A stretch of DNA of 64,000 nucleotides from positions 1 through 64,000 of IMG/VR virus record IMGVR_UViG_3300031521_000039, one strand, 5' to 3'. The position numbers and the translations under genes were made by a program. The notes under the pieces are model-generated. The model was given only the letters and a program-made list of their open reading frames with translations. It made no database searches and was not told where the DNA came from. This document shows, piece by piece, positions 36,155-45,889 of the stretch (position 1 is the stretch's first letter; every line of letters starts with the position of its first letter). The DNA is from a virus.

Positions 36155-37240
36155 ATGACAGACATTTTTGCTTCAAGCTACATAAAAAAATTAACCAAAC
36201 ATATTGTAAAAAATAATTCAGCCGTTTTTGAAAACAGAGATGGTCTACAATTTACAGGAAATGTAACTATTAGTGATGATAGCGGAAATAATAATACAGT
36301 AGTAAATATTCCTACAACAGATCTTAGTGGATATATACCAAATACAAGAAAAATTAATAATAAAGGTTTAAGTGCAGATATCTCTTTGACTGGTTCGGAT
36401 ATAGGACTCAGTAACATAACTAATGATGCACAAGTTAAAAAAATAACTTCAAGTGTGGATAATAACTTAGTTTCATGGAACGGAATTAATGGAGATACTC
36501 CAAAAGATAGTGGGATATTAGCAACTAATGTAGTTACTAAAGATGATATCCAAACGCTAACTCAAAAAACATTAACAAGTCCTATAATAAGTACAATAAT
36601 TAATACTGGAACTATAACAATTCCTACAACTACAGGGACTCTTGCATTAAATTCAAACCCTGCAAATATAAACCCATCAGCTACCAATACTTATACATTA
36701 GGGACATCTGCTTTATGTTGGAAAGAAGAATATATAAATAGTATTTATTCAGCTAGTGGTACACCTTTGAAATTAGGAGTCAACGGTACAACTTATGCTA
36801 GTGTTAATACAACAGGTTTGACAGTTACAACTAGTGGTTATGGAAATGCTTTAATTGATACTTCTAATATTCCAACTGGAACAACTAGAACATTAAAAGT
36901 GCCTAATAAAGATGGGGCTATTGCATTAGGAACTATATACAAAGGAACTGTAACTATTGGTGATGTAGGTGGGACAAGTGGAAGTTTACCTGTATCTGGT
37001 GATATAATATCTGCAACGGCTACGAATAGTTCAGGAATAGACATAGCTATAAGTCATCCTTCTTTATCTGCTAATGCAATATATAATATTACTATTGAAA
37101 ATCTTGGAAGCGAAGTATTAGCTAATGATATAACTCAAACAGTATTTACAAGAATATCTACTAGCCAAATAAGAGTATTTTTTGAGGAAACATCTACATC
37201 TTCACAAAACGTAAAATTAAATATTATGATATTTGATTAA
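36155..37240 (+). CDS. tail fibre protein
   Basis: The 361-residue protein has the common fibre segment LSGYIPNTRKINNKGLSADISLTGSDIGL...TNDAQVKK near residue 50-90. Beta-rich threonine repeats and a C-terminal tip (GTVTIGDVGGTSGSLPVSGD...) follow. AAAGGGAGG precedes ATG. Confidence 0.7.
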   Translation: MTDIFASSYIKKLTKHIVKNNSAVFENRDGLQFTGNVTISDDSGNNNTVVNIPTTDLSGYIPNTRKINNKGLSADISLTGSDIGLSNITNDAQVKKITSSVDNNLVSWNGINGDTPKDSGILATNVVTKDDIQTLTQKTLTSPIISTIINTGTITIPTTTGTLALNSNPANINPSATNTYTLGTSALCWKEEYINSIYSASGTPLKLGVNGTTYASVNTTGLTVTTSGYGNALIDTSNIPTGTTRTLKVPNKDGAIALGTIYKGTVTIGDVGGTSGSLPVSGDIISATATNSSGIDIAISHPSLSANAIYNITIENLGSEVLANDITQTVFTRISTSQIRVFFEETSTSSQNVKLNIMIFD

Positions 37241-37328
37241 TAATAAATTAAAAGAAATAATAACACGTTAAAATAGCAATTTAAAAAGGACTTGGATAAA
37301 AAATATATAAAAAAGTAGGTGATGACTT

Positions 37329-37796
37329 ATTGAAAATAGTGAACTTCTAAAAAAAGTAGAAGTGATAAATCCAGAATTATTGTCTAAATTAACATTAGAT
37401 TCAAATGGACAAATATTAATAGAAGGCAAAAAAATAAATGATAATCAGACATACTACAATGTAGCAGGTCTAGGTGGAGTTATACAATATACTTTTGGAT
37501 ATATAAGTAACGCTAATACTATAATGACTGCAAGCTCAAATAATATAACCCATTGTGGAAAAGTTGTTGGTATTATATTAGAGAATAAGAATGAGGGAGA
37601 AAAAGTAGAAATTATAACTGGAGGGGAGGTGGTGAATCCAAATTGGAGCTTGATTTCAGGAAATTCATATTATATTGGATTGGGAGGTGATGCAACAAAT
37701 ATAGCACCAACAATTGGTTTTGTTCAAAAAATTGGTATAGCTAAAAACTCAAATACTTTAGTTATAAGATTAGAACAACCTATAAAGTTAATGTAA
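37329..37796 (+). CDS. fibre-associated domain protein, possible ATT start
   Basis: The C-terminal 110 residues (TFGYISNANTIMTASSNN...GNSYYIGLGGDATNIAPTIGF...NTLVIRLEQPIKLM) form a domain repeated in the next gene. The frame opens with ATT GAA AAT (37329), seven nt after AGGTG, giving IENSELLKKVEVINPELL. The first ordinary start is GTG 37362, with no ribosome binding site. I favour an ATT start but cannot prove it. Confidence 0.6.
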   Translation: MENSELLKKVEVINPELLSKLTLDSNGQILIEGKKINDNQTYYNVAGLGGVIQYTFGYISNANTIMTASSNNITHCGKVVGIILENKNEGEKVEIITGGEVVNPNWSLISGNSYYIGLGGDATNIAPTIGFVQKIGIAKNSNTLVIRLEQPIKLM

Positions 37797-37840
37797 ATTA
37801 ATAAATAAATTAAAATAACAAAAGAAAGAAGGTTTTAATA

Positions 37841-38347
37841 ATGTCAGATAAAATTTTATTAAATGTAAATGGAGAAATAGTAAGTAAATCAGTATTAACA
37901 GTTAGTGGTGGCAGTAGTGATGCAGGAAAAACAATTGGAACTGATTTAAATGGAAAAATAGATATGAGCCTTATGCCTTCAGGGATAGGGGCAGATACAA
38001 CAACTTTACTAGCAAGTGAGTCATTAAATATTGGTGATTTCGTTAACATTTGGGATGATGCTGGAACAATAAAAGTTAGAAAAGCAGATAATTCTGATTC
38101 TACAAAAGTTGCAAATGGATTTGTAAAAGTTGCAGTTGCCAGTGGTTCAAATGCCGTTATTTATACAGAAGGCGATAATGATACCTTAACTGGATTAGCA
38201 GTTGGAACAAGATATTTCTTAGGAGTAACTGGGAGTTATACTTCAACAGTTCCTACAATTTTGGGAAGCATTATACAATCTCTTGGAACAGTTAAAAATC
38301 CAACAACAATTAGATTTGAACAAAAAGATCCTATAAAGAACGCTTAA
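37841..38347 (+). CDS. fibre-associated domain protein, paralogue of the preceding gene
   Basis: The 168-residue protein shares its C-terminal domain with the gene before it: VGTRYFLGVTGSYTSTVPT against NSYYIGLGGDATNIAPT, and IRFEQKDPIK against IRLEQPIK. This domain is often a terminal or spacer module of fibres. AAGAAGG precedes ATG. Confidence 0.65.
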   Translation: MSDKILLNVNGEIVSKSVLTVSGGSSDAGKTIGTDLNGKIDMSLMPSGIGADTTTLLASESLNIGDFVNIWDDAGTIKVRKADNSDSTKVANGFVKVAVASGSNAVIYTEGDNDTLTGLAVGTRYFLGVTGSYTSTVPTILGSIIQSLGTVKNPTTIRFEQKDPIKNA

Positions 38348-38363
38348 TTAGTAGGTGGTTTAA

Positions 38364-38741
38364 TTGTTAAAACTAGCTACTAATGGAGAAATATTAAATG
38401 TAAAAGATACAAAAACGCTTGCTATTTTTATCAAGGGAGTAGTGCAATTAGGAACAATTTATATGGGGATAATGCCCAATAATATGAAATTATCTTCTGT
38501 AACAATAAAAACAGATACTTCCCCAGTAGGAAGTCCTATTTTATTAGATGTTTTAAAAAATGGCACTTCTGTTATTATGTCAAATATTAAATTAGAATCG
38601 GCTTCAACTTTTCTTCACTTGGACTTAACTCCAATTTTAGCATTTAACAAAGATGACATAATTGAAATAAAAGTTAATAGTGTAGGAACGTCTCAAATAG
38701 GTTCTAATTTACTTATAAATTTTGAATTTAACATTATATGA
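38364..38741 (+). CDS. small beta-rich fibre-associated protein
   Basis: The 125-residue protein (MLKLATNGEILNVKDTKTLAIFIKG...) probably starts at TTG 38364 after AGGTGG. It lacks known domains, but beta-rich composition and position suggest an accessory fibre or tip protein. Confidence 0.55.
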   Translation: MLKLATNGEILNVKDTKTLAIFIKGVVQLGTIYMGIMPNNMKLSSVTIKTDTSPVGSPILLDVLKNGTSVIMSNIKLESASTFLHLDLTPILAFNKDDIIEIKVNSVGTSQIGSNLLINFEFNII

Positions 38742-38759
38742 TGGAAAGGAATGATGATT

Positions 38760-38999
38760 ATGAACAAATTACAATTATGTGTTCAAGCAGTAACAAAAGT
38801 TTATGGAAATGAGGAAATTTCTTTTGAAGAAGCACAAGCGTTATACAATTATTTTTGTTCGGGTTTATGCTTTATAAATTTAGAAAATGCAAAAATAGAT
38901 GAAAACATGAATTCTGATGAATTAAAACACCAAATAGAGATTTTATTAAAAGATACACTTGTTCAATATTACAAGTGTATGGAAGGTTTAACTCTATAA
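38760..38999 (+). CDS. small protein of unknown function
   Basis: The 79-residue helical protein (MNKLQLCVQAVTKVYGNEEISFEEAQALYNYF...) is acidic and cysteine-containing. The start at 38760 is chosen because it is nine nt from AAAGGA. It may be an assembly helper of the fibre cluster. Confidence 0.55.
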   Translation: MNKLQLCVQAVTKVYGNEEISFEEAQALYNYFCSGLCFINLENAKIDENMNSDELKHQIEILLKDTLVQYYKCMEGLTL

Positions 39000-39062
39000 A
39001 ATAACACAAACAAAATAAACAAATAGATAAAAAATAATTTATGCGAAAGAAGGAATGTACAA

Positions 39063-40181
39063 ATGGCAACACCAATAGTAATAGATGGAAGAGCAACTTA
39101 TTTAAACTTAGGACAATTTATTTTTGACACTTTAGAAGCAAACGGATGGACAAAAGAAATGTCAGTTTTAACTGATGCAGTAATGAAGAAAAATTATAAT
39201 GGTTCAGATCACTTTGTATTTTTTACACCAATAACAGCAGATGGATATCAAACAACAGTTGGAAATGCAGAAGGATATACAAGAGGAAAAACTGGAGTAA
39301 CTTGTGCCTATACAGAAACTACTACTGGAAGTCCAACAGTAGCGGAAGTCGGAACTATAACGGTTCAAAATTTCTGTACTACTGCGGGTAATTATAATTT
39401 CAGATTTAAAGATGGAACAATTGATGTAACAATTCCAGTTCCAGTTTTAGTAACAGATAATACTACAAATTTAGTAGCAACAAAATTAAAAACTGCAATT
39501 GATGCAAATACAACTTTTATGGCTAGTTATACAACAAGTATTTCAAATAATATTATTACTTTTACTAAGAAAGCAAATGGAATAACGCCGGTAGTTATTT
39601 TATTTGATATTGGAATAACTGGAGTAGCTGGCGTATTTGTAAATAAAAATGCTAGAACATTAAGTTGGGGAAGTACAACAGTTGCTTCGGCTTCTTATGT
39701 AAGTGTAAGAATATATTTATGGGATGACCATTTTGTAATTGGTGTTAATCCAGATACTGGTGTGGCAAATTCACAACCATTCTTATTATATTCTGGTTCT
39801 CCTAAATCCTATGGTGGAGTAAAACTTAATAACTGGGGAGATATGATAGGTGGAACTTGTTTAGAAGCCGTATCGGTATACCCAGTAAGAAATAGAACAG
39901 GTGCTACTAATAGACCAACTTATCAAACACAAGGTTCTATAGCTCCAATAAATCCAGGGGAAGATGGACTAATGTACATATCTCCAATGTCAGTTGCAAA
40001 TGCTACAGATGGTATTAGGGGTGATTTTCAAGACATATATGGACTACCTGCATCAGGGGTTCAACACTTAGATACTCTTACAAAAGGTGGAATCGTACAT
40101 GATATTTGGATTTCTGGAACTACTGGGTCTACTACATTTGCTGGAACAAAAGTAATTGCAGTATTCAATAGAACTGTATAA
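39063..40181 (+). CDS. tail or fibre structural protein
   Basis: The 372-residue protein begins IVIDGRATYLNLGQFIFDTLEANGW. It contains an inserted beta-domain (AGNYNFRFKDGTIDVTIPVPVLV...LKTAIDANTTF, about residues 105-170) of a kind seen in tail and sheath-like proteins. The C-terminus has ARTLSWGSTTVASASYVSVRIYLWDDH. It is probably a virion protein. AGAAGGAATG precedes the start. Confidence 0.65.
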   Translation: MATPIVIDGRATYLNLGQFIFDTLEANGWTKEMSVLTDAVMKKNYNGSDHFVFFTPITADGYQTTVGNAEGYTRGKTGVTCAYTETTTGSPTVAEVGTITVQNFCTTAGNYNFRFKDGTIDVTIPVPVLVTDNTTNLVATKLKTAIDANTTFMASYTTSISNNIITFTKKANGITPVVILFDIGITGVAGVFVNKNARTLSWGSTTVASASYVSVRIYLWDDHFVIGVNPDTGVANSQPFLLYSGSPKSYGGVKLNNWGDMIGGTCLEAVSVYPVRNRTGATNRPTYQTQGSIAPINPGEDGLMYISPMSVANATDGIRGDFQDIYGLPASGVQHLDTLTKGGIVHDIWISGTTGSTTFAGTKVIAVFNRTV

Positions 40182-40209
40182 TAAATTATAAAAAGGCGGT
40201 GTGAGCCTA

Positions 40210-40959
40210 ATGAACTACGATAGTATTATACTTAATGCCTTTTCTACAACAAGAGAAAGGCAGATATTGGACAACTTATCAACTTCAATTAGGAGTTCAA
40301 CCGATAAGCCTACAATATCATTAAATAATTTTGTATTTTCATCAAGAGATAAAATTTACAACTCTGTTTTAATTGACACAATAGATACTTATTCAAGAAA
40401 TTATAAAATAATGGATGGAATAAACTCAAGTTTTAGGGATATACCGAATATCCCTTTTAGTACTGTAAATAACTTAATTGTTTCACTTAGAGACGATGTA
40501 AAATCTAATAGTGTTGTGATGAATACATTTAAAACATCAAATAGAGATATAAACGAAAATAGTATATGTTTAAATGGATTTATTACTTCTAGAGAAGATG
40601 CAGTTCTTGATAATATTAGTGTTTATGATAATTACATGTTAAATAATTCTTATATATCAGGATTAAACGTATCCTATAGAAATAATCCTAATAAATCATT
40701 TACAACCCTTAATTCACAAACTATTTCTATTCTTGATACAGTTACACCAACTTATATAATGGATGGATTTTTTACTACATCAAGAGATTCTAATTATAAT
40801 GGCACAATAAATAATTATATTTTAGATTGTATGAGAATTGGAGTAAGTATAGATTCAATAGTAATAAGTGATAAATTAAAAGCCTCACATGAAGCAGTAG
40901 TATTGTATCAATCTATGATAGAAATACCACAAACATTAATAATAGCTTCATGGTATTAA
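40210..40959 (+). CDS. repeat protein with recurring S/T-x-RD motif
   Basis: The 249-residue protein is built of degenerate repeats of about 25-30 residues, each with an F/Y-x-x-S-x-R-D/N/E core (AFSTTRER, NFVFSSRDK, TYSRNYK, SSFRDIP, VSLRDDV, FKTSNRDI, FITSREDA, VSYRNNP, FTTSRDS). This suggests a beta-solenoid or fibrous structure. No family is recognised. It sits among fibre genes. ATG 40210 is preferred to GTG 40201 because of GGCGGTG. Confidence 0.65.
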   Translation: MNYDSIILNAFSTTRERQILDNLSTSIRSSTDKPTISLNNFVFSSRDKIYNSVLIDTIDTYSRNYKIMDGINSSFRDIPNIPFSTVNNLIVSLRDDVKSNSVVMNTFKTSNRDINENSICLNGFITSREDAVLDNISVYDNYMLNNSYISGLNVSYRNNPNKSFTTLNSQTISILDTVTPTYIMDGFFTTSRDSNYNGTINNYILDCMRIGVSIDSIVISDKLKASHEAVVLYQSMIEIPQTLIIASWY

Positions 40960-41003
40960 GATTATTCTCATGGGTCTGATAATAGATTTCATGAGAATAA
41001 TCT
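40960..41003 (+). terminator. 14-bp hairpin after the repeat protein
   Basis: AGATTATTCTCATG (40960-40973) and CATGAGAATAATCT (40990-41003) are perfect arms with a 16-nt loop. The tail is ATTAAAT, so termination strength is uncertain. Confidence 0.5.
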
Positions 41004-41061
41004 ATTAAATAGAATATAAAAGTACTTATGACTTTTCAATATAAAGAAAGGAGTGATATGA

Positions 41062-42435
41062 TTGGAAAATTTTCAATTAATTAAACAAATGCAAACTAAT
41101 ATTAGTAATCCCAATGAACCAATAATTATAAATAGCACAGATTGGATACTAGATATTGCATCTAATTTATACAAACTGACTGTTACACATGGTTTGCAAA
41201 CAGATAAAATATTAACAGAAATGTATAATGATAAAAATGAAGAAGAAACAATATCTGTAAGAATAGTTGATAATAATACTTTAGAATTAAAAAATTCCAT
41301 GCCTATAAATGGTACATTGATGATAAATTATAGTTCTACATCTAGTAATGGAGGTGGTTCAGTAGGAGATTTAAGTGGATTTACAACAGATGATTTAACA
41401 GAAAGTTTAACTAAAAAATATATCACTCCTATACAAGTAAATAAATTAAATAATATTAGTGATAATGCTAAAAAAGTTGAATCTTCTTTAACTAATGGGA
41501 ATATTAAAATAGATGGAGCAGAAACAAGTGTTTATACACATCCATTATCACATAGCCCAAATATTATAGCACAAGATTCTAATAATAGATTTGTTAGTGA
41601 TGCTAAAATAGCTAGTTGGGATGCAAAAGCTAATACAATACATAATCATGTAATTGGTGATATTACAAATTTACAATCAACTTTAGATAATAAATTAGTT
41701 TCTAGTAATATTAAAGCTGGTTCTAATATTACTATTACATCTAGCGGTAATGATGTAACTATTAATGCGAGTGGAGGAAGTAATAATATAAATGATAGTT
41801 TGAGTACGTCTGTAATAAATACTTATTCTATTGATAAATTAAATTCCACTTATATAAAACAAGTAGCTAATAAATCACTTATAGCAGATTCAGAAATAAC
41901 TCGTTTATCAAGTATCACAAATTATGATCATACAAACGTTGACACACATATGGCTAATAATGGTATTCATGTAACATCTACGGATAAAACTAATTTAGCT
42001 AATGTAGTTGCTAACTCTCATACACATACTAATAAAACAGTTATTGATAAATTTACGGAAGTTAGTGGACAACCATATTATAATGGAAGTGCCATGGGTG
42101 GTGGAATATCAGACTTAACTTCATTTACTACAAATGATTTAGTAGAAAGTACAACTAAAAAATATATTAGTCCTGCTGAAAAAACAATATTGTCTAATAC
42201 AAGTGGAATAAATACTGGGGATGAAACAATTGCAACTATCAAAACAAAACTTGGACAAGCTAATTCAACTACTGATGGTTATGTATCTAGTACAGATTGG
42301 AATACTTTTAATAATAAATTAAATACAAGTAACATTAAGCAAGGAAGTAATATTACAATTACAACTAGTGGTTCTGATATTACTATTAATAGTACTGGTA
42401 CAGGCATATCAACATGGAATACATTCAATCTATAG
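41062..42435 (+). CDS. tail fibre protein
   Basis: The 457-residue protein has two copies of a fibre module (DLSGFTTDDLTESLTKKYITP and DLTSFTTNDLVESTTKKYISP) and repeats of the form AGSNITITSSGNDVTINASG. It starts with TTG 41062; GAAAGGAGTG lies upstream and an out-of-frame ATG at 41058 is ignored. It is related to the next gene through the GSNITI-type repeats. Confidence 0.7.
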   Translation: MENFQLIKQMQTNISNPNEPIIINSTDWILDIASNLYKLTVTHGLQTDKILTEMYNDKNEEETISVRIVDNNTLELKNSMPINGTLMINYSSTSSNGGGSVGDLSGFTTDDLTESLTKKYITPIQVNKLNNISDNAKKVESSLTNGNIKIDGAETSVYTHPLSHSPNIIAQDSNNRFVSDAKIASWDAKANTIHNHVIGDITNLQSTLDNKLVSSNIKAGSNITITSSGNDVTINASGGSNNINDSLSTSVINTYSIDKLNSTYIKQVANKSLIADSEITRLSSITNYDHTNVDTHMANNGIHVTSTDKTNLANVVANSHTHTNKTVIDKFTEVSGQPYYNGSAMGGGISDLTSFTTNDLVESTTKKYISPAEKTILSNTSGINTGDETIATIKTKLGQANSTTDGYVSSTDWNTFNNKLNTSNIKQGSNITITTSGSDITINSTGTGISTWNTFNL

Positions 42436-42453
42436 AAAGGAGTGATAAATTAA

Positions 42454-44421
42454 ATGGCAACAAATTTAAATTTTAATGCAGACAGCAAAAGCAATTTAGC
42501 TTCATATACAACTGCTGGAGAAGTAGTTTTTACAGAAGACAACATCTATTTAGTTAAAAATGATGGAAGTAAAATAAAATATAGTTCAATAGAAGTCGTT
42601 CCGTCACTTCCTAGTAGTGGAATCAGTTCAGATAAAATATACATTTTAAGTACACAAAATTATAGTATTAACTACTATGATGGAAGTGCATGGCATGTAT
42701 TAGGAAGTAATCAAATTATCATCGGAACTACTAATGCAGATACTACGAAGTTATGGTTAGATATTTCAACACCAACTAATCCGATACTTAAATGGTATAG
42801 TGGAACTGCATGGATTAATGTAAATAATCAAAGGAATTTTACTACAAATAAAATAGATTTAACAAGTGAAGTTACAGGTATTTTACCTATTGTTAATGTA
42901 AATACAACTACTTTAGCTAAAACTACAGATATACCTAATGTAAGTAATAAATTAGAAGCGACTAATATAAAAGCTGGAACAAATATAAATTTAAGTACTA
43001 GTGGAAATGATGTAACGATTAGTGTATCTGGTTCTAATGCTACAAGTATAAATTCTCATGCAGTAGATAACTCTACATATTCACCTAATAGAGTTTTAAT
43101 AGTTGATAATAGTGGTAATTACACTCATGCAAATGTTAATGTTGCTGGAATAGTTGCTACTAATGGAACAATATTACAACCAAGTGGAAGTCCAACAACT
43201 ATTCTTAGTGGGGAAGAAAAAACTTTTAGTTATCCTAGTTGTTCTGCTGATAAAATGTTAATGAATATACAAGAAGTTATAAGTGGGAGTTCTGTTACAG
43301 ATAATCATTTGGATTTTAGTGATAGTAGCAAATATACTTCACAAGATGTAAGTAAAATATTAATAAGTAGTAATAAAGCACAATTAAAATCACAATCTGA
43401 CAATAATGTAACACCTACTTTAACTGGATATAATACCTCTGTAAGTGGTAAAACTTATATTGTTACGGATAATGGAAGTATAACTGGATATGAATCTTGG
43501 AAAACATACATTAATACTGGTTTAATTGGAAGTTATCAATGGGCATCATCATTTACAGGTTCAAATTACTCACAAATAGATTATGGAGTTGGAAATGAAA
43601 GATATTTTAATAGAATAGATATTGGTATATATGCAAATTCTGGAAATGCTAAAACTGTTATAATATATGGTTTAAAAACAGATGGAACTTTGACAGGTAC
43701 ATTAACTACTTGTAATTTAACAAATACAAGTAGTTATCAAACTTTTTATTTTTCGTATGTGGATAAATTACGCGGTATAAGATTAGTTGTTACTGATAAA
43801 TATGCTTTAGATGCAAATTTTAGAATAATGGGAGTTCAACTTTTTACGAATAATTATCCAATAATTCCACAATATTTGAAAACAACAGGTAGTAGCAACT
43901 TTAGTTTAACAACAACTGATACAATTACATCTTTAAGTATGCCAGTAGTAATTCCTACCAACACTAATGTTAAATGTTTATTTAGCGTGGATAATGGAGT
44001 TAATTGGTTATATAAAGACGGAACGGGGTTTCATAAATATACTGGTGATTTAACAGTAACATGGACAAGTTCAAATGTGAATACAGAATTACAAACTTAT
44101 TTTACTAATTTACCAGTAACGCAATTAAAATCAGATTTAAATAGTTTAAGCATAATACCTATTTCGTTAGATTTTGCTTGGGATATGTCGACATCTGATT
44201 TAATGGTTACACCAACTATATCACCAGTTACATTAATATATACAACATTACCACATTTAGAATCTTCAAGTTTTGGACGTTTCGATGATGCTTATGTAAC
44301 ATTTGGTGTAAAAATAATTAGAGATCCATTAGACAATACGAAAACAAATCAGATGGCAATTAAAAACCTAAGTAATCGGAATCGAACAGCGAATCCAAAT
44401 GTGATTGTAACAACAAGTTAA
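42454..44421 (+). CDS. tail fibre with F5/8 type C (discoidin)-like domain
   Basis: The 655-residue protein begins with a fibre attachment region and carries AGTNINLSTSGNDVTISVSG as in its neighbour. At about residues 360-470 it has a discoidin-like segment (QWASSFTGSNYSQIDYGVGNERYFNRIDIGIY...LRGIRLVVTDKY...FRIMGVQLF), a fold that often binds sugars. It is a candidate receptor-binding protein. Confidence 0.7.
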   Translation: MATNLNFNADSKSNLASYTTAGEVVFTEDNIYLVKNDGSKIKYSSIEVVPSLPSSGISSDKIYILSTQNYSINYYDGSAWHVLGSNQIIIGTTNADTTKLWLDISTPTNPILKWYSGTAWINVNNQRNFTTNKIDLTSEVTGILPIVNVNTTTLAKTTDIPNVSNKLEATNIKAGTNINLSTSGNDVTISVSGSNATSINSHAVDNSTYSPNRVLIVDNSGNYTHANVNVAGIVATNGTILQPSGSPTTILSGEEKTFSYPSCSADKMLMNIQEVISGSSVTDNHLDFSDSSKYTSQDVSKILISSNKAQLKSQSDNNVTPTLTGYNTSVSGKTYIVTDNGSITGYESWKTYINTGLIGSYQWASSFTGSNYSQIDYGVGNERYFNRIDIGIYANSGNAKTVIIYGLKTDGTLTGTLTTCNLTNTSSYQTFYFSYVDKLRGIRLVVTDKYALDANFRIMGVQLFTNNYPIIPQYLKTTGSSNFSLTTTDTITSLSMPVVIPTNTNVKCLFSVDNGVNWLYKDGTGFHKYTGDLTVTWTSSNVNTELQTYFTNLPVTQLKSDLNSLSIIPISLDFAWDMSTSDLMVTPTISPVTLIYTTLPHLESSSFGRFDDAYVTFGVKIIRDPLDNTKTNQMAIKNLSNRNRTANPNVIVTTS

Positions 44422-44448
44422 TAGAGAAACAAAGGAGGAATTAAAATC

Positions 44449-44823
44449 ATGATAGCGTATGTATATTGGAAAGGAAGTTTAGGAATAAATTGTATAATAA
44501 ATAATGTGACTTCAATTTCAGGAAATCAAATAATCGGTGACACAACAATAAATTTTGGAGGAGGTTCTAATTATGTTATATTACAAAATTCAATAGATAA
44601 AAATATAGGAGATGTAATTGATATTTCAAATTTAACAGATTGTAGAGATTTTTTCTTAAAAGGCAAGGATTTTTGGTATTTAGAACAAATTAATAAAGCT
44701 AATACTAGAGTTGGTAATTTAGAAACAGAACCACCACTTGCCAATCAAATATCTAGTGCAAATGCATTAATCGATGATTTATCTCAAATGATGGTAGAAA
44801 TGTCTACCGTTACTTTGGCTTAA
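44449..44823 (+). CDS. small protein downstream of the fibre
   Basis: The 124-residue protein begins MIAYVYWKGSLGINCIINNVTSISGN. It has a C-terminal helix (ANQISSANALIDDLSQMMVEMSTVTL). It is equivalent in position to the fibre-associated protein before XkdX in the first fibre block. AGGAGG precedes ATG. Confidence 0.6.
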   Translation: MIAYVYWKGSLGINCIINNVTSISGNQIIGDTTINFGGGSNYVILQNSIDKNIGDVIDISNLTDCRDFFLKGKDFWYLEQINKANTRVGNLETEPPLANQISSANALIDDLSQMMVEMSTVTLA

Positions 44824-44863
44824 ATAAATATAAAAATAAAAGGAGCAAAGGAGTATGATTAAT

Positions 44864-45052
44864 ATGACAAGTTTTAAAAACGTAATGGAAAGAGCAATAA
44901 GGAGTTCATACACAACCAAAGAAAGAAAATATTTCGAGGAGAAAATTGCTACATGGTCACTTAATGGTTGGCTAGAAGACACAGAAGTAGCTTATTTACT
45001 AGGTATTTTAGATGAAGTCTATGGAAAGACTACAACAGGAACACAAGCTTAA
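44864..45052 (+). CDS. XkdX-like small protein
   Basis: The 62-residue protein (MTSFKNVMERAIRSSYTTKERKYFEEKI...GWLEDTEVAYLLGILDEVYG) resembles the small XkdX-like proteins that close fibre operons. Its position after a fibre and helper gene mirrors the first block. Start 44864 is favoured over ATG 44855, which is too close to AAAGGAG. Confidence 0.6.
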   Translation: MTSFKNVMERAIRSSYTTKERKYFEEKIATWSLNGWLEDTEVAYLLGILDEVYGKTTTGTQA

Positions 45053-45101
45053 TAGGTCAAATTCTGTTAAATCTAACATTTTAAATTAATTCTAACAAAC
45101 A

Positions 45102-45138
45102 AAAACAGAGTAGATATTATTAACTACTCTGTTTTCTA
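45102..45138 (+). terminator. strong terminator closing the fibre operon
   Basis: AAAACAGAGTAG (45102-45113) pairs perfectly with CTACTCTGTTTT (45124-45135). Confidence 0.8.
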
Positions 45139-45264
45139 CAAGTTTAAACAAATTAATATAATAAAAGAAGTTGATTAAATGAAAAATCAATTTTTATTAC
45201 AATATAAATATAGCACAAATTAATATGGTTGTAAATAGATTTTGCAAAATATCTTTAATTTATT

Positions 45265-45310
45265 TTTACTATTAAACTACATCAATTGATAAATACCGTT
45301 TAATAGTAAA
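45265..45310. repeat. 13-bp perfect inverted repeat in a non-coding region
   Basis: TTTACTATTAAAC (45265-45277) and GTTTAATAGTAAA (45298-45310) are exact complements with a 20-nt loop. No gene is recognised in 45053-45630. Confidence 0.6.
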
Positions 45311-45401
45311 ATAGTAGAAAAGTCATCGTGGGTTAACTCTCCTACTATCAGTTAAATTAAAATGTACACTTGTGCAATTTAGTACATTAAATTTTATTAT
45401 A
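45310..45401 (-). ncRNA. putative small RNA with shared terminator hairpin
   Basis: A minus-strand extended -10 (TGATATAAT, 45396-45401) would start an RNA of about 75-85 nt. It contains a GTACA/TGTAC stem and ends in a hairpin with AGTAGGAGAGT and ACTTTTCTACT arms followed by ATTTT. Nearly the same hairpin ends the ribbon-helix-helix-like gene (45595-45633). No -35 box is clear. Confidence 0.35.
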
Positions 45402-45630
45402 TCATATTGAAAATTAAAATACCATACATCAGAAAATTTTAATAGGCATATAGAATTGTTTAAATGATAACTTGTAAGGATTTAATTGAGTTTGAATTTT
45501 AAAATTGCTTAGATTTGATGTTTTTTAATCGACCGTTTTCATTGCAGTTCTTCGGATTAAAAACGGGCAATGCGAACGATATGGAACGAACAAGGACGAT
45601 AGAAAAAGTAGAAAAGATATACTCTCCTAC

Positions 45631-45858
45631 TTATGAGTTTCTAACCTTACTAATAAAGGTTTTCATATTTTCTTCATTATCTAATAATGATATTAAACAG
45701 TCAAAACCTAGTGTACATGGACGATTCAAGCATTTCATAAGTTTTTTAAACTCATCTAAAGACTCTTTATCTATTTTAACAGTGAGTTGACTACGTGGTT
45801 TGTCCAACCAACTTTTATGATCTATTTTAAATCCATTGAATATGTATTCTTCAGACAT
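45631..45858 (-). CDS. ribbon-helix-helix-like small DNA-binding protein
   Basis: The 75-residue protein has a beta-strand plus helix-turn-helix pattern (RSQLTVKIDKESLDEFKKLMKCLNRPCTLGFDCLISLLDNEENMK) compatible with CopG/ParG-like repressors. GGAGGTAAATTT precedes ATG. It is monocistronic and on its own promoter. The fold assignment is tentative; an anti-restriction or other small regulator is possible. Confidence 0.5.
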   Translation of the reverse strand: MSEEYIFNGFKIDHKSWLDKPRSQLTVKIDKESLDEFKKLMKCLNRPCTLGFDCLISLLDNEENMKTFISKVRNS

Positions 45859-45889
45859 AAATTTACCTCCATTAGTTCTCTATAGGTAA

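Noticed and set aside
45515-45790. Plus-strand 91-codon frame opposite the RHH-like gene
   Set aside because: The minus-strand frame has a promoter and a ribosome binding site; the plus-strand frame has neither.
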